Assembly (NCBI GenBank): GCA_033060915.1
Contig: CM065381.1
Span: 3,626,001-3,690,000 of the forward strand
DNA length: 64,000 nucleotides
Source: Euryodendron excelsum
Lineage: Eukaryota; Streptophyta; Magnoliopsida; Ericales; Pentaphylacaceae
Direction of reading: 5' to 3'
The notes below the pieces were generated by a model. That model saw only the letters and a program-made list of their open reading frames with translations. It did no database searches and was not told where the DNA came from. The position numbers and the translations under genes are program-made. This document shows positions 26,200 to 38,974 of the stretch, in pieces; positions within the stretch are counted from its first letter, which is position 1, and each line of letters opens with the position of its first letter.

Positions 26200-29100
26200 A
26201 TGTCTGGTGTAAGAAGGGCGTGGTCCGATACAGCACCACTGCTGGAACCCAAACACCACGACCATCGCTTCTCAGCCTACTCCAATCGTCCCTCCTCCGC
26301 CAAGGCCTCCGTCTCCGTCGAAATGGCCACCGCCACCACAGCCGTCCCCGCTCTCCACCGCTCTGTCTTCCTCGGCGTCGACGTCGGCACCGGCAGCGCT
26401 CGCGCTGGTCCATTTTCACCTCCCTCCACATCTATTCGCTTGTCTATTTATCGAAAATCTTTATCTTGTGGCGAGTGTGATTCATTGGTATTGGTTGTAG
26501 TGAAATTGTAACAAAAAAAGAAGAAGGTTGTAGTGAAATGCTTGGGTGATCACTGTTTATGTTGACGATTGTGCTTTTGTCCTTTGGTATGTTCAGTTGT
26601 TCACTGTTCCATTGCGATGGCCATCAAGGTGTTTAGGGATTTTTCTTTGAGGTTTGCTCTTTTGGTCATAGACTCAATAGTTGTTCCATGTATATTTTGT
26701 GAAGTTTGTCAATTGAGCGTTGAAAATGCTTGATATTTTACATACAGAAGATGGTCGTCAAACTTGTATTGGAGCTCAATTTGGTATTTTACCGTAGACA
26801 TTCAATTGAGTTATTCTTCTCTTTAATTGCTTCAACCCCTTAGTATAATGTGTGGTTGTTGATTTCTTGTGCTCAGTTGCTGATTCCGGATTTAATATTC
26901 TTTTCTCAAGCAACGGTGTATGCTTTAATTTTGGTCTAATCTAGTATTCAGTCAGAATCTTAGTGAAATTCACAGCCTTTTCCTATTCTGTCGAACTCAT
27001 ATAAGAGTAATTGCAGAAATTTATAGATATGTTAACAAACTCTGTTGGGTTCTTACTGAATATTAATTAGATTCTTTGAATTTTGCGTATTAATTTCCCT
27101 GCCCTCGTGTTTTGAAGAGACTTTATCCCTTTTCCTTTCTCCACACTACTATTATGGGTGCTTATTGGCGTTGCATTTTAAGCACGTGAGGAGTATCTAC
27201 ACTCTCCAGACATCACCGGAATTTGTTTCTTACCTATTGCTGCTTGATGCAGGTCTATTTGATGGGAATGGGAAACTTCTAGGGTCTGCTAGTAGCCCGA
27301 TACAGATTTGGAAGGAGGGGGACTGTGTTGAGGTAACAAATGTTGGAACTTCGTTAGTATTAAGTCTATTGACATGGATCATAAGCACAGAGACAGATTA
27401 TGCTTGTCCTTAGACTATTTACTTTGGCCCTATAACCTACACTTCGGTGGTGCTGCTGATTAGGTTTTACATAAAGTTAGCAACAAAAAGCTTGGGAAGA
27501 TATCCTGGCTATAGCATGTTTAGAATGTCATAGTTGTCAATAAAAGAATATAATATTGACAGTTGTGTGTTTGGATGATTATTTATATAGTCGTACTTTT
27601 TTATTTATTTATTTTTTCTTCTTTCCAAATCTAGCAATCTTCAACTGATATTTGGCATGCGATCTGTGCGGCTGTGAAATCAGCATGTTCCCTTGCAAAT
27701 GTTGCTGGAGAAGAAGTAGTGGGTTTGGGATTTGCAGCTACTTGTTCCCTTGGTTTGTGTTTTTTAACAGTCTTTATAGCTGTTGCTCTAATAAGAGAAT
27801 TTTATTACATAAGGTGCTCAAACTCATCCAAAATCATCTTTTGTGTGCAGTAGCTGTGGATTCTGAAGGCTCCCCTGTTTCAGTTTCTTGGAGTGGTGAT
27901 TCAAGAAGAAATGTTATAGTATGGATGGACCATAGAGCTGTAAAACAAGCCGAGAGGATCAATTCATGTAACTCAACAGTATTACAGTACTGTGGTGGGG
28001 CTCTTTCCCCTGAAATGCAGCCGCCAAAGGTATCTAAGCAGCTAATGTGGTGGTTTGTCATCCTTTTTAACCCTCTGCATGAGATGTATCCAGTCCAGAT
28101 CATAGGGTTCATTCCCTATCTATGGATTGATATGCGACCTAAAAGTTGGAGATGAAGTTGACTAGGAATTGGATTTTCATTGATCCTTAATTGAATTATA
28201 GTAGCTGTGTAATGAGGATTTATGCCTTCTTTGGTTATGTGGGAGACTTTTTTCTTTGTGTTAGACTGTAGTATCAGCCTCTATTTCATATTGTATCTAA
28301 TTTTAGTTATTTGCTCGCCATTTTGTTAAAGGTCATTTTCTTTTTTCATTATCGAAAAAAATCATACGAAAGGCCTTGTTTTTTTGTGGACCCACTTTGT
28401 CATTATTTCCAACTTTAACATTAGCATCAAGATATCAGGCGCTACACAGGCAAAAAGGATATTTTTTTTAATTTTTTTTCTTTACCCCCTCTTTCTGGGC
28501 AGTGTTTTTGTTCTGATCTCATCTTCTCTTTTGTTATCTAATCTTTCTGTAGATGTGTGACCTTTGACTCCAAATTCTATTTATGTGTTGCCTCAACATT
28601 TTGATGTATTATATATGTATTCTTTGATGATGCAAAATCGAAAAGAGTAACTTTACATTGTGTATAATATCGTGAGAGGGAGTAAATACAAGGAATAAAA
28701 ACTTGATGGGACAAGAAAAATGAAATTATGGTTTAGTAAGATTTCAATGCTTAATATGGTAGCCTTACACTCTTCTAAATATGGCATTGCATTGGAATTG
28801 AAATCTATTAAATTAAATAAATTGTTAAGGTCGTATCTCTATGTTGCAGTGATATGATTATTTCCTAGCCCCAAACACCTCAAAGAATCCATAATTGGAA
28901 CATCGTATGCATTATGCATAAGGAATCTATATATGAGAAATTCTCACCATTCGCTTTAATTGGAATTTTGCTGAAAAGAAAAAGAACTCTGAAACAAATT
29001 CAGTTGTAATTGAACTTCAAAATGGGAGTAAAATGGGGCCCATTAAATCTTTACTGAGCTGACATTTAATTGATGAAATGGCAAATATTTTAGAAGAAAG

Positions 29101-32100
29101 GTCTTTTTGCTTTTAAAATATGTGGTTTGGAGGAAGAGTGTTTTGTACCTGGTTTGGTAATAGTTAGGGAGCTTTGAAACCTATAGTATACCTTCCCTTA
29201 GGTTATTAAGAAATTATTATTTATATATTTTGTCCCCTTGTTTTATGTTTTCTGTGTTAAACAAAATTTTTTTCGGTGAAATGCTATTCCCTTGTTTATA
29301 TATTTGGTCTATATGAGTCAGAAGTTAATGTGTCTGGATGAAAAATTGGTGAATTGGAACAATGAAGAGCTTGGTAGATTGGAAATTGGCATAAGATATT
29401 AGGAGGTCAAGTATTAAAGAAGTGAGGAGGGTTTGGTAGGGAAGGCTAGATTGCAACTTAGGAGTCTTATAACCCAACTTCATCTGGAACTCTTTGAATC
29501 TTGGATTTTAGAAAATTATTAACTCTAGAAAGTTCAAACTTTCAAAATGAATTGTTTGCAATGAATAAAAACATTTTAAACCTTGGAAAGACTTAACTAA
29601 TCCCGACCACAAATTATCACGGAAGACGGAACATGTGTTAAGTTAAAATGTGAAGCAGTTTTTCATTTATTACTCACAAACAAGCTCAATACTGACTTGG
29701 TGCACACAACCAAAAGTAAGTCCCTCACTTAAACTTGCTGGAGTTTGGTTCTCAATTGGCTTGGAGAATACCAGGCCTCTCATTTGAGGAGGTCAGAAGA
29801 TGTGGCAAAATATTGTGGTTGACAGTTGCTTTTCAATAGAAAGGAAGCTAGAATATGTAGAAATCGAGAAAGTTCCACAAGAGGTGGTCAGTGGGAGGAA
29901 GAGAGACAGTTGGTCCTGACTCTTAACAACACAAGCTCACTTAGTAAAAGTCATAATACTGATATATCCCTGTGCAAAAAACTAACAATACTGTGGCACT
30001 TTTTCATAGACCAAGTTTTAAATTGAGACCTTTGAAAGAGCTGCTTGACCTTTGGCTTGTACTGCATTAGAGGGTTGGCTAAGTTAAAGGAGTTGGAGTC
30101 GGAATAATTCGTTTTTCTGCTTTAAAGTGGGCATGACAATTTGAAGTTTATTTTTAACTCGACCACATCTGAAGGTTTGAGATAACTGTACCTCACATTG
30201 AGGAACCTCGTTTGCATGAGGCATAGTCTCAAAATTGACACTCCTTTGCACGCTTGTACATGTTTTGGCATGCTTTGGATGAGTATGTAGTTAATTTTGT
30301 TTTTGTTTTGTTTTTTTAACATCACAGTGCCCCACACATGCCACTTACTTTATCTTTTAATTAAAAGGAAGAGATTATAAGAGTGAAATCACATTTGAAG
30401 ATAGCTGTAAAACAGATTTTTTACTTTGTCATTTTAGATTTTAAGCAGAAGCCGAAAAAATAAGTTTCTTGCTCCCCCTGCTTATTTAAAATATTTTTAA
30501 AAAGGCTCAGCCAAATGGTGCCTTTAGCTGTTATACTGCTAATGTAGTAGAATTTTGAAAGGGTTGAATATTTTCTTTGATTTTTTGAACTGTTCCATGG
30601 TGAATGTTGTTAACGCAAATTTTTTCTCAGCTTTTATGGGTGAAAGAAAATTTGCAAGAATCTTGGTCATTGGTATTGAGGTGGATGGACTTGAGTGATT
30701 GGTTGTCATACAGGTACAATTACTTGCTACTCTGTTATTATGAACTTTGTGATCTTTAAATTTTCTATGCAGAAACTGAAGTTTCATTTATGGTTTGAGT
30801 GAATTTTTCCTAATTTCTATTATCTTCCTAGAGCAACAGGAGATGATACTCGGAGTTTGTGTACTACAGTGTGCAAATGGACATATCTTGGCCATGCACA
30901 CATGCAACAAATCAAGGAGAAAGAATCCCGGGATATGGAAGCTTGTGGCTGGGATGATGACTTCTGGGAGGAGATTGGCTTAGGTGATCTTGTGGATGGA
31001 CATCACGCTAAGATAGGTATCTTTTTTGGGCTTCTTTTGCAAATTTATTCATGTACTAACATAGAGCAAATTTATTTCCATGTTCTCCTTTTGGTTGATA
31101 AACTATGAGCTTAATAAGAATAAACTCTGTTATTATAACAATCTGACTAGATAAATATTTAAATGCTTTTTTGGTGGGATTGAACAATTCTGTTGTTTGC
31201 GTCAATGCTACACCTTAAACTTTATGACATATAGTACACTATACTATACATTCCAGTAGTTAGATGCTTGTTTTAGTTTTCCAAGCTAAAGATGCTAGTG
31301 TACAGTTCGCCAGCTTTTTCTTTTTAAAGTTAGCTTATCATCAAAATTTCTCTTTTTCATTCTCGTACTTTTCTTTACTAATGGAGTAATTCTTTTAAGT
31401 CTGATTTACCAAAATTTTCTTTTTTATTCTCCTATCTTTTATTAATGGAATGATGATTTTCTTAATGATGGCTACTTATGCTTGGAACTTCTTTTTCTTT
31501 TATTGTGCCCCTTTCTTTTTCTTTGATAAGTTAAAAAGAAAGAAAGGAGCACAGATAAATTGGTAACTTCTACTACTATTTTTCTTTGGCCATGGACTTG
31601 GAGGCATCTGTAGCTTCTTATGCACAGGCGTGGGATAATAAAGTCTTCTGGAATATCCCTCTTATGGGAGAACCTCCATGACTGGGAGGTGTAAGAGTTT
31701 TTGGAACTTCTTCATGCGGTCTACTCAGTCAGAGGAGTTGGACAAAGACAGGATGATATAATGTGGATGGGATCGGTCGGTGTGGGCTGAAATCTTTCTA
31801 TGTTCCCCCCCCCCCCCCCCCCCCCCCCCCCCCTTTTTTTTTTTTTTCTGGGGGGGGGGGGGGGGGGAGTAAAAACTTCCAATGGCAACGAATTTGGTCT
31901 CGCGGAGCTTCCATGGAGCTATCTTTTTTTTTGTGGTGTGTAGTGCATGTCAAAATCCTAACAATTAATAATCTGATTAAGAGAAGACGTGTTTTCTCAA
32001 TTGGTGTTGCTTATGCAAAAATGATGGTGAGTATGTGTCGTATGTTCTTCTACAACATATTCTGGCTAGATAATTCTAGGTTATGATCCTTAACATATTT

Positions 32101-35073
32101 GGATATAATGGGCTTTCCCAAGGTTGTTGGCGAAAGCGCTTCAAAGTTGGGTGGAGTGGTTGTATTGGGAAACGGCGGAGAAAGGCTTGGATTTGGCTCC
32201 GTTTTGTGCAGTGTGGATAATTTTGGGAGAGAGGAATAGGAGAACTTTCAATGAGTTGAAATGCCTATGTACAGATTGAATAGTACCTTTTTGTCTGTTT
32301 TGTATAGTTGGCTCTCTGGAAGAGTTAATCTTGACCTAGGTTGATTTTGGACTTAATTGATATTATTGAAATGTAAGAAGTGTATGTGTGAGTGTTTGTT
32401 TTTTTTTGAGTTAGTGTTCTCGTTTGTATATGGGTTGCATCCCCTTGATGCTTCTTAATACAGATTGTTTGCACTTGTCAAAAAAAACAAAGAGGATGCA
32501 TGAAATTGTGAACTCATGAAGGCTTTTTTAAACAATTGTTGGAGATGTGCAACTTAGAGTTTACTGCGTAGATAATTTTAAATGAACAAAAACATAGGCT
32601 TGGCCCCTACAGCATTTTGTTTTTAGACCATAAAGTTCTGGTTGATGCAACCAAAAAGAGTGAACTCTGAGCTCGAACTGTGGAGGGATCTTACAAAATA
32701 TATCGAGTAATATCAGCAAAATTAGAAATAGAAATGAAGATAGTAAAATTTGATGGCCAAAAGATGGTTAAGAGTTATCATCTCCGATATCTTAGATCAA
32801 TTTTTCGTAAAAAGGAGAGATTGAGGAGGCATAGCCCATAAATTAGAGTGGGTTGAATGAAATTGAAGCGTGCATCAAGGGTGTGGTGTGTCCGTAGGAT
32901 TTTTATTAACTTAAAGGAAAGTTTTGTAAAATTGTTAAAGTATGCTATGATGTATGGTTTAGAACAGTGTTACCCGAAGTGATTACGATTTTGGAAGCCC
33001 TTTCCGAATCATGGTACACTTGCATTCCAAAACCATGAATATACCCAACCTTTTTACTTATCTATTTCCTCAAAAGGTCACCTAAAAAACAAAAAAAAAA
33101 TCATATATAATGAATGAAAATCTAGGGAGAATGGAGTTTTGACAAAATAATTTGCAAACATATCAGCCATAAGGCTCCAAAAAATCTATTTTTAGATGAT
33201 TAATTTGAAAAAATAAACTATATTTATTAAATATCTAATTGTGTAAGAAAATTGCTCTAGAAGTACCTTAAATTTTAATAGTTTAATTTATACAAGTCTA
33301 CCCTTGTCATACCACATTTTAGAGGATGTGGCATACCATTTTCCTGTTTCCGTTGTACGTGCCTGAACAATTCACATTGCATGTAACATTGATTTAGAAA
33401 GTTGGCCAGTTAAGAAACAACATGTTTAGAAAATGAGTGTAGTTTCAATGAGAATGTTGAGACAGATGAGTGGTGTTAGGAGAAAAATAAAAATAAATAT
33501 GAACTTATTAAGAGGAAGTTAGAAGTGACACCTATTGGAGATACAATGAGGAAAAGTCATTTGAGAGTTGCCTTAGACTTGAAGTTGTAAGCTAATCCGG
33601 ATGATGGTGCCCTTTATTGTCATATTGTTTGGAGCAGTGTATTCTTTTTTTTAATTTATTATAGATTTATTGACTTCCTGCACATTCAAGCAGATATTCA
33701 ACATAAAACAGTTAGTACTTTCTCTCATTCTCACGAGCTTGTTGTGTCAATCTGCTGAAAAGGATTGTTGTTTGTTGTGCGAACACTGCAAGTCTTCCTT
33801 TGTTATCATATGTGGCTTTCCATTTTCTTGCCTGCAGTTAATGATTTGATAATTAATATGTGAACAGGACGAAGTGTAGCTTTTCCTGGCCATGCTTTGG
33901 GTTCTGGTCTAACTCCTACTGCTGCAAAGGCAAGAACTTTGTACTGAAGAATTCACATTGATTTCAATTGGCGCTTCCTTTGAGGTTCATTAATGAAGCA
34001 AACTCCTATATTTAGTGACAGGAATAGGGTTGCATCCTAAGAAGCACGAACACAAAGGTGCTGTGTCCATGTCGGACACTGTGTCGGACATGACACTCGT
34101 TGGACACTCCTCGACATGTGTCAGACATGCGTCGAAATGTGTCCTATTATTATTTAAATTTTTTTAGAGCTGGACACACTTTGGACATGAGGGACGCGTG
34201 TGTCCATCACCTAGACATACGTAAAACACGTAGCATGTTTGAAGAAAATGTCTTGAGAGCCAATTGCAAAATAAGGTCACGTGATTTTAAACCTAATCTA
34301 ATATTTAAACTATGTAATACATAATTTTTAATTTTAATTAGTATTATCTTACATTTGTTCATTATCTTCGAGTAAATATTTCTATATCGTGTCCAGTATT
34401 TTTTGAAAATTACCATGTCGGCGTGTTTGACACGAGTGTCCGTGTGCGACACGCGTGCCCGTGTCTGTACTTCTTAGGTTGCATCCTTCCTATGGGTTTT
34501 GTTGATGATTCTCATGTTTTATTGAAATTTTCAGTGTTTGTGGTTTTCTTCAGTATGCTAAGGATGAATTTAAATTTTCAGGAATTGGGTCTGGTAGCAG
34601 GAATTCCTGTGGGAACTTCGCTGATTGATGCTCATGCTGGTGGTGTGGGGGTAATGGAAAGTGTGCCTGTGTCTGATTCTGAATCCAAAGGTTATTGATG
34701 CTCTACTTTTTCTCATAATGTAGTCGCTTATCATATTTTTCCTGACAAAACATTTGACCCAGAGTTTGATGAGGAAGCTATATGTCGTCGGATGGTATTA
34801 GTCTGTGGAACTTCTACTTGTCATATGGCTGTATCTAGGAGCAAGTTGTTCATCCCAGGGGTCTGGGGACCATTTTGGTCAGGTATGCTTGGGGCACTTA
34901 ATGTGATGTCTTTGGCTTACAGATTTTGATCATATGGTAGCTCTTTGATTTTGATTCCTAACAAATTTTAAATGCAAGGTCTAGTGATTGGTTAGAAATA
35001 GGTGGACTATCTTTCAGACCAATATGTCGCGAACTTGGGCAAATTAGACATTTAGGAATACTTTTCATATGTT

Positions 35074-35129
<56 letters not shown>

Positions 35130-38072
35130 ACTTTCTTTGTACGGCCTAGTGAATTTTTTGGTTACTAATTATTTTTCCTCGCTGTATCTTCTTTAGTAAT
35201 GCACAAGTGCGTGGGTATAATCTTTGGGAACACCAACTCTAAGAGATGGTCAAAATGGTTCTTGTTTAGAATAATACCTTCCCCCCTCTTCTTTTAAGTG
35301 CTTTTTCTAAATCAGGGTTTGGTAACAGTATAAAACAATGTGAGAGACATAAGAAGTTAATACCCTGCTGTTACTTGTTTTGTCATCTCCTTCTGAGGCA
35401 ACTCCTAACTAGTAAGTATCAACAATTTTCTTTTTTCCAAATATTTTAGCAATGGTACCGGAGTTTTGGCTGACAGAAGGTGGCCAGAGTGCTACTGGTG
35501 CCTTGTTGGATCATATAATTGAAAATCATGTTGCTTCTCGGCACCTTGCTAATCGTGCTGCTTCTCAAGGTAAGATATTGTTTGCTCAATTTTATTTATT
35601 ATACATATCGATTGTGAAAGATATGGTTGATTGACCTGTACATAAATCTGTCTTGTAAATGTTTGAGTGAATTCATCTCCTTAATTGATTTAAATTCATC
35701 CAGGTATTTCCTTGTTTAAACTACTGAACAAGACATTGCAATCAATGATGCATGACCTGGGGTACTCTTTTCTTGCTGCTTTGACTGATGATATACATGT
35801 CCTTCCTGACTTCCACGGAAACAGGTAGTGTGTTAGAGATTGAAGCTTGACTTGCGTAATAGACATTTCTTGAGAAATAAGCTGCTTACTGTTTTTATTT
35901 CAGATCTCCCATTGCAGACCCAAAGGCGAAGGGTATTGTATGTGGCTTAACCCTTGACACAGGTGAAAAACAGTTGGCTCTTCTATACCTCGCCACAGTG
36001 CAGGGTATTGCATATGGTACACGTCACATTGTGGAGCACTGCAATGCCCATGGGCACAAGGTAAGAATGCCTATACTTCTTATTTAATTTGTAACAAGTT
36101 CAGGTTCACTACAGGACAGTCTTATTGCTTTGGATATCTTCTTCTAGTAGTTTCACAACCTATGATATCAAGGATGCTTCATTTCTTACTTACTGTGTAC
36201 AAGGACATGGAATAGCCCCCCCCCCCCCCAACCCACCCAAAGAAAGAGCATGAATGAGGATAGAGGTTTCCCTAAATTTTAAAGACTATTCATTTCTTTG
36301 TTTGCAGATTGACACACTACTTGCATGTGGAGGACTTTCAAAGAACACTCTGTTCATTCAAGAGCATGCAGATATCATCGGTCTCTCTCTCTCTCTCTTT
36401 CTCTCTGTGGAAATACATATATGGGCACACACAGATACGTACATGTGCATATGATTGCATACATAAGAGGTGCAGGCACTTGTAAAAATACATACGATGC
36501 AAGAACACAATTTTCAATGGATCTGCATTTGAACTTGTGTTAAGAAGGGAAATTTAACAGCATGTAGTACTAGTCATTTTCTGTTGGTTGATTTATGCTC
36601 AGGATTATGACTTGAATGGATGTAGAGGTACTAGCATCTATTTGAGCTGCATGCAGCTTAATGCAAACAGAGTTGATCAGATGTTCATGCAACCGATTCA
36701 GCATATGGAACCCAAGGACTTATCATATAACCTCAATTCGGGTTGCTAGACCTTCCTCTAGGTTATTCATCATGTAGGTTGCTTTGTGAGTTTGGGAAAT
36801 TGAACTATGTTCACTTCTAATTGTTGAGGCTAGTCTGAAGTGACTGCACTCACTTTGCATGCTGGCCTTCCAAATAGAGGGGAGGGAGAAAAAAAGGCAA
36901 AGAAACTCTGCATGTTACACATGAGTCAAAGCAAAAGCAATTTGTCATAGATGTAATTCTGCAGAGCTAGCCATTAGACTGAACCCCAGCTAGCAATGCT
37001 GGGGGTGGGAGATTTCACTTGGAAGGTTGCTGAATTCTCAAAAGAGCCTTCTTTTATGCATTTTCTTATTCAGCTTTCCAAAGCCTTAGTCCCAACTATT
37101 TTGGGCTGCACCTGTTCTTTGTCTATCAGCTTCACCTTCTGCGTATTGCCAAAATTGAGGCTTGCTTTTTTATCCTTGGCACAGGTTATCCTATAATTCT
37201 GCCTCGAGAAAGTGAATCTGTGCTCTTGGGTGCTGCCATTCTTGGTGCTGTTGCTGCAAAGAAATATTCTAGTCTCCATGAAGCCATGAAGGCGCTCAAT
37301 GCAGCTGGACAGGTATGTAAACATTTCTTGTCATTGTATATCTTGATTTTATTCATTAAGGATAGGCAAGGTGAAAGAGGTATTCAACCTCAGTTGGAGA
37401 TTTTTCCGTAGTCTGGGCAAAACCTCCCAGAGTGTGCATCATATATGCTAGCGGGCACTTACGCTCTTTGCTGCTTTAGTTTGATCGTCTGAACACCCCG
37501 CTTGCTAATTTATTAGGATGGATTGAGATGACATGTATGCCTTCCACCAGTTAAACTTGCGTTCAGTGGCATGGGATATCATCTATAAATTATTAACAAG
37601 TGTTCTAATACACTGAAAATAATACTAGCCCTAATATGAAAACTGAAGAACAGACATATAAAACATGCCCTAATCTGTAACCGCATATTTTCAAGCTAGA
37701 GCCGACAGTAGGTGGGATTTATAATTTGTCAACCTAAGTGGGTGGAAGAAATTACTTTTATTTGTTTTTGTTGGGGGAATGGTCTTGGAACAAACATACA
37801 TAATAAAACTGGAGGCCATGGCTTAACCAAGTTATAATATATGCTTTTAAGGTTTGAAGCCAGCTTGTCTTTTAACTTTTCCATCCCACCCAATTCATAT
37901 CCGGGTGCTCTTATGTTGTTATATGATTTGCATGCTTGTATCTTGTCAGGTTGTCCATCCATCTAAAGACCCAAAAGTGAAGACGTACCATGATGCCAAA
38001 TACCGTATTTTCCGTGAACTTTACGAGCAGCAGCTTTCTCATCGTTCCATCATGGCCCAAGCTTTGGCATAG
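26200..38072 (+). CDS. FGGY: FGGY-family carbohydrate kinase, D-ribulokinase type
   Basis: Predicted ATP-dependent sugar kinase, closest in my recall to the plant/animal FGGY D-ribulokinase branch. Exons: 26200-26407, 27253-27332, 27635-27752, 27851-28029, 30631-30713, 30832-31016, 33868-33929, 34582-34690, 34763-34882, 35450-35569, 35704-35824, 35904-36060, 36308-36380, 37185-37312, 37950-38072. All phases join. The inner ATG at 26323 gives 580 aa, the family's usual length, and has a stronger context (GAAATGG). The outer ATG at 26200 adds 41 residues. In 580-aa numbering: [14 protein letters not shown] (16-29) phosphate loop, WMDHRA (119-124), D280 in DAHAGG as likely catalytic base, and CGGLSKN (480-486) of the C-terminal ATPase fold, with TEGGQSATG between them. 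Exon 7 ends at a GC donor and exon 13 ends in a CT microsatellite. Substrate is inferred, not shown by sequence. Confidence 0.95.
28030..30630 (+). other. FGGY intron 4 (2.6 kb), nothing recognised inside
   Basis: AT-rich with T-runs. I found no transposon ends, coding relics or clear repeats in it. Confidence 0.5.
31590..32486 (+). mobile_element. 3' end of a LINE (reverse-transcriptase zinc-binding region), FGGY intron 6
   Basis: Translated in pieces on the plus strand it gives the tail of a plant LINE ORF2: HDWEV-EFLELL (about 31669-31705), DDIMW, KSFY, then [27 protein letters not shown] (31880-31985). After that come [20 protein letters not shown] (about 32197-32256) and a 3' UTR ending in a short A-run (32479-32486). 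These match in order the zf-RVT region and C-terminus of plant LINEs (FFVWTA..KILT.DNL and W.IWRERNRRTFED). Several stops and frameshifts make it dead. It lies in the same orientation as FGGY. A homopolymer block (31805-31867) sits within the coding part. Confidence 0.8.
31805..31867. repeat. C29 - T14 - CT - G18 homopolymer block
   Basis: 29 C (31805-31833), 14 T (31834-31847), C, T, then 18 G (31850-31867). The C and G runs are complementary around a T-rich loop and could form a very stable hairpin, G-quadruplex or i-motif. It lies inside the LINE relic between the KSFY and WQRIW segments, where ordinary LINE coding sequence would be expected. Confidence 0.95.
34028..34486. mobile_element. 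TIR DNA transposon (439 bp) with 8-10 bp target duplication, FGGY intron 7
   Basis: Body 34038-34476 starts TAAGAAGCACGAACAC and ends, read in reverse, TAAGAAGTACAGACAC. It is flanked by GGTTGCATCC on both sides (34028-34037 and 34477-34486). Because the junction bases are palindromic, the true duplication is 8-10 bp. Both ends are loaded with GTGTCCG/CGGACAC words. No ORF of note. Related copies sit at 50864-51824 and 54893-55217. Duplication size fits Mutator-like (9-10) or hAT (8) mobilisation; the superfamily is not settled. Confidence 0.8.
35075..35128. repeat. (CT)27 microsatellite, FGGY intron 9
   Basis: Uninterrupted 54-bp CT run, about 190 bp downstream of exon 9. Confidence 0.95.
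36216..36229. repeat. C14 homopolymer, FGGY intron 12
   Basis: 14 consecutive C, about 80 bp upstream of exon 13, followed by C-rich 'aacccaccc'. Confidence 0.95.
36381..36406 (+). repeat. CT microsatellite forming the exon 13 splice donor
   Basis: Exon 13 of FGGY ends at 36380 and intron 13 begins directly with GTCTCTCTCTCT. The splice donor is therefore the first dinucleotide of a CT repeat (interrupted once by TTT) and lacks the usual purine-AGT consensus. Confidence 0.8.
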
Positions 38073-38974
38073 TTTTTGTGGTGATCAGTTTCAAATTCGT
38101 GATACTAGGATGCTACTTTGATCAAATGTTTCCCTTACGGAATAATATTTTGATTGTTTAGTTCTGCGAAATGTGATATAATCAAAAAAAGAATAATGCA
38201 GAAGGTTACTGTTTTGCAGAAGCCACAGGAACAGTAAATCTAATTCAATTCCTCTCTGTGCCTTTTTGCTAAGATCAACTGTAAAGCTGTTCTCATCCCC
38301 TTCTTTTTCATCTTGCTCTTCTTTGTTGTTGTTGTTGTTGTATTTTTTTTTTATTCCCTCGTTTAATAATTGTCTTATTTTCTGGTGTTTGGCTGCTATC
38401 CTGAAAACATTTTCTAGATTGAGATTTCCAAAAAGGTGAATTGGTCATCACTGCAGGCCCGAGACTAATTTCCCATAGACGTTTCATTAAATAGTTTATA
38501 AGCTTAGCATCAATTATGTGTAAGCAGTCATCATACTTTTACACGTGAATATATAGATGTATTTATATGATGTTCTCTACTTCCTTAATCTCATGTAAAA
38601 GCTGGCCAAAGAGATCATGCTAGTGAGATACCATGTAGCCTATGCACATCATATATGTGTATTCCAGTAAACTTATTAAGATTGTAGTTTTTCTATGTTG
38701 TCATTAATCAGCATATACAGGCAATTTATTTTCCTTTATTTCTATTTTGCCTAATGATTTGAGGGGAAAATTATTCAGATTTCTTGGAGGGTCATTTTGG
38801 GTGAAAAATTATTCAGATGTCTTACAGGCAATTAATCATTTGTCTTCCTCTCATATTATCTGGGGGGTCCCCTGCTAGGTTTGGTCGAACACGTCGTGAA
38901 ATTCATTGGTATTGTGAGAGAAAGATGAAGGTCATGTGGTGCTCAAGAGGACTAAATAACTTCTCAATTTAATT

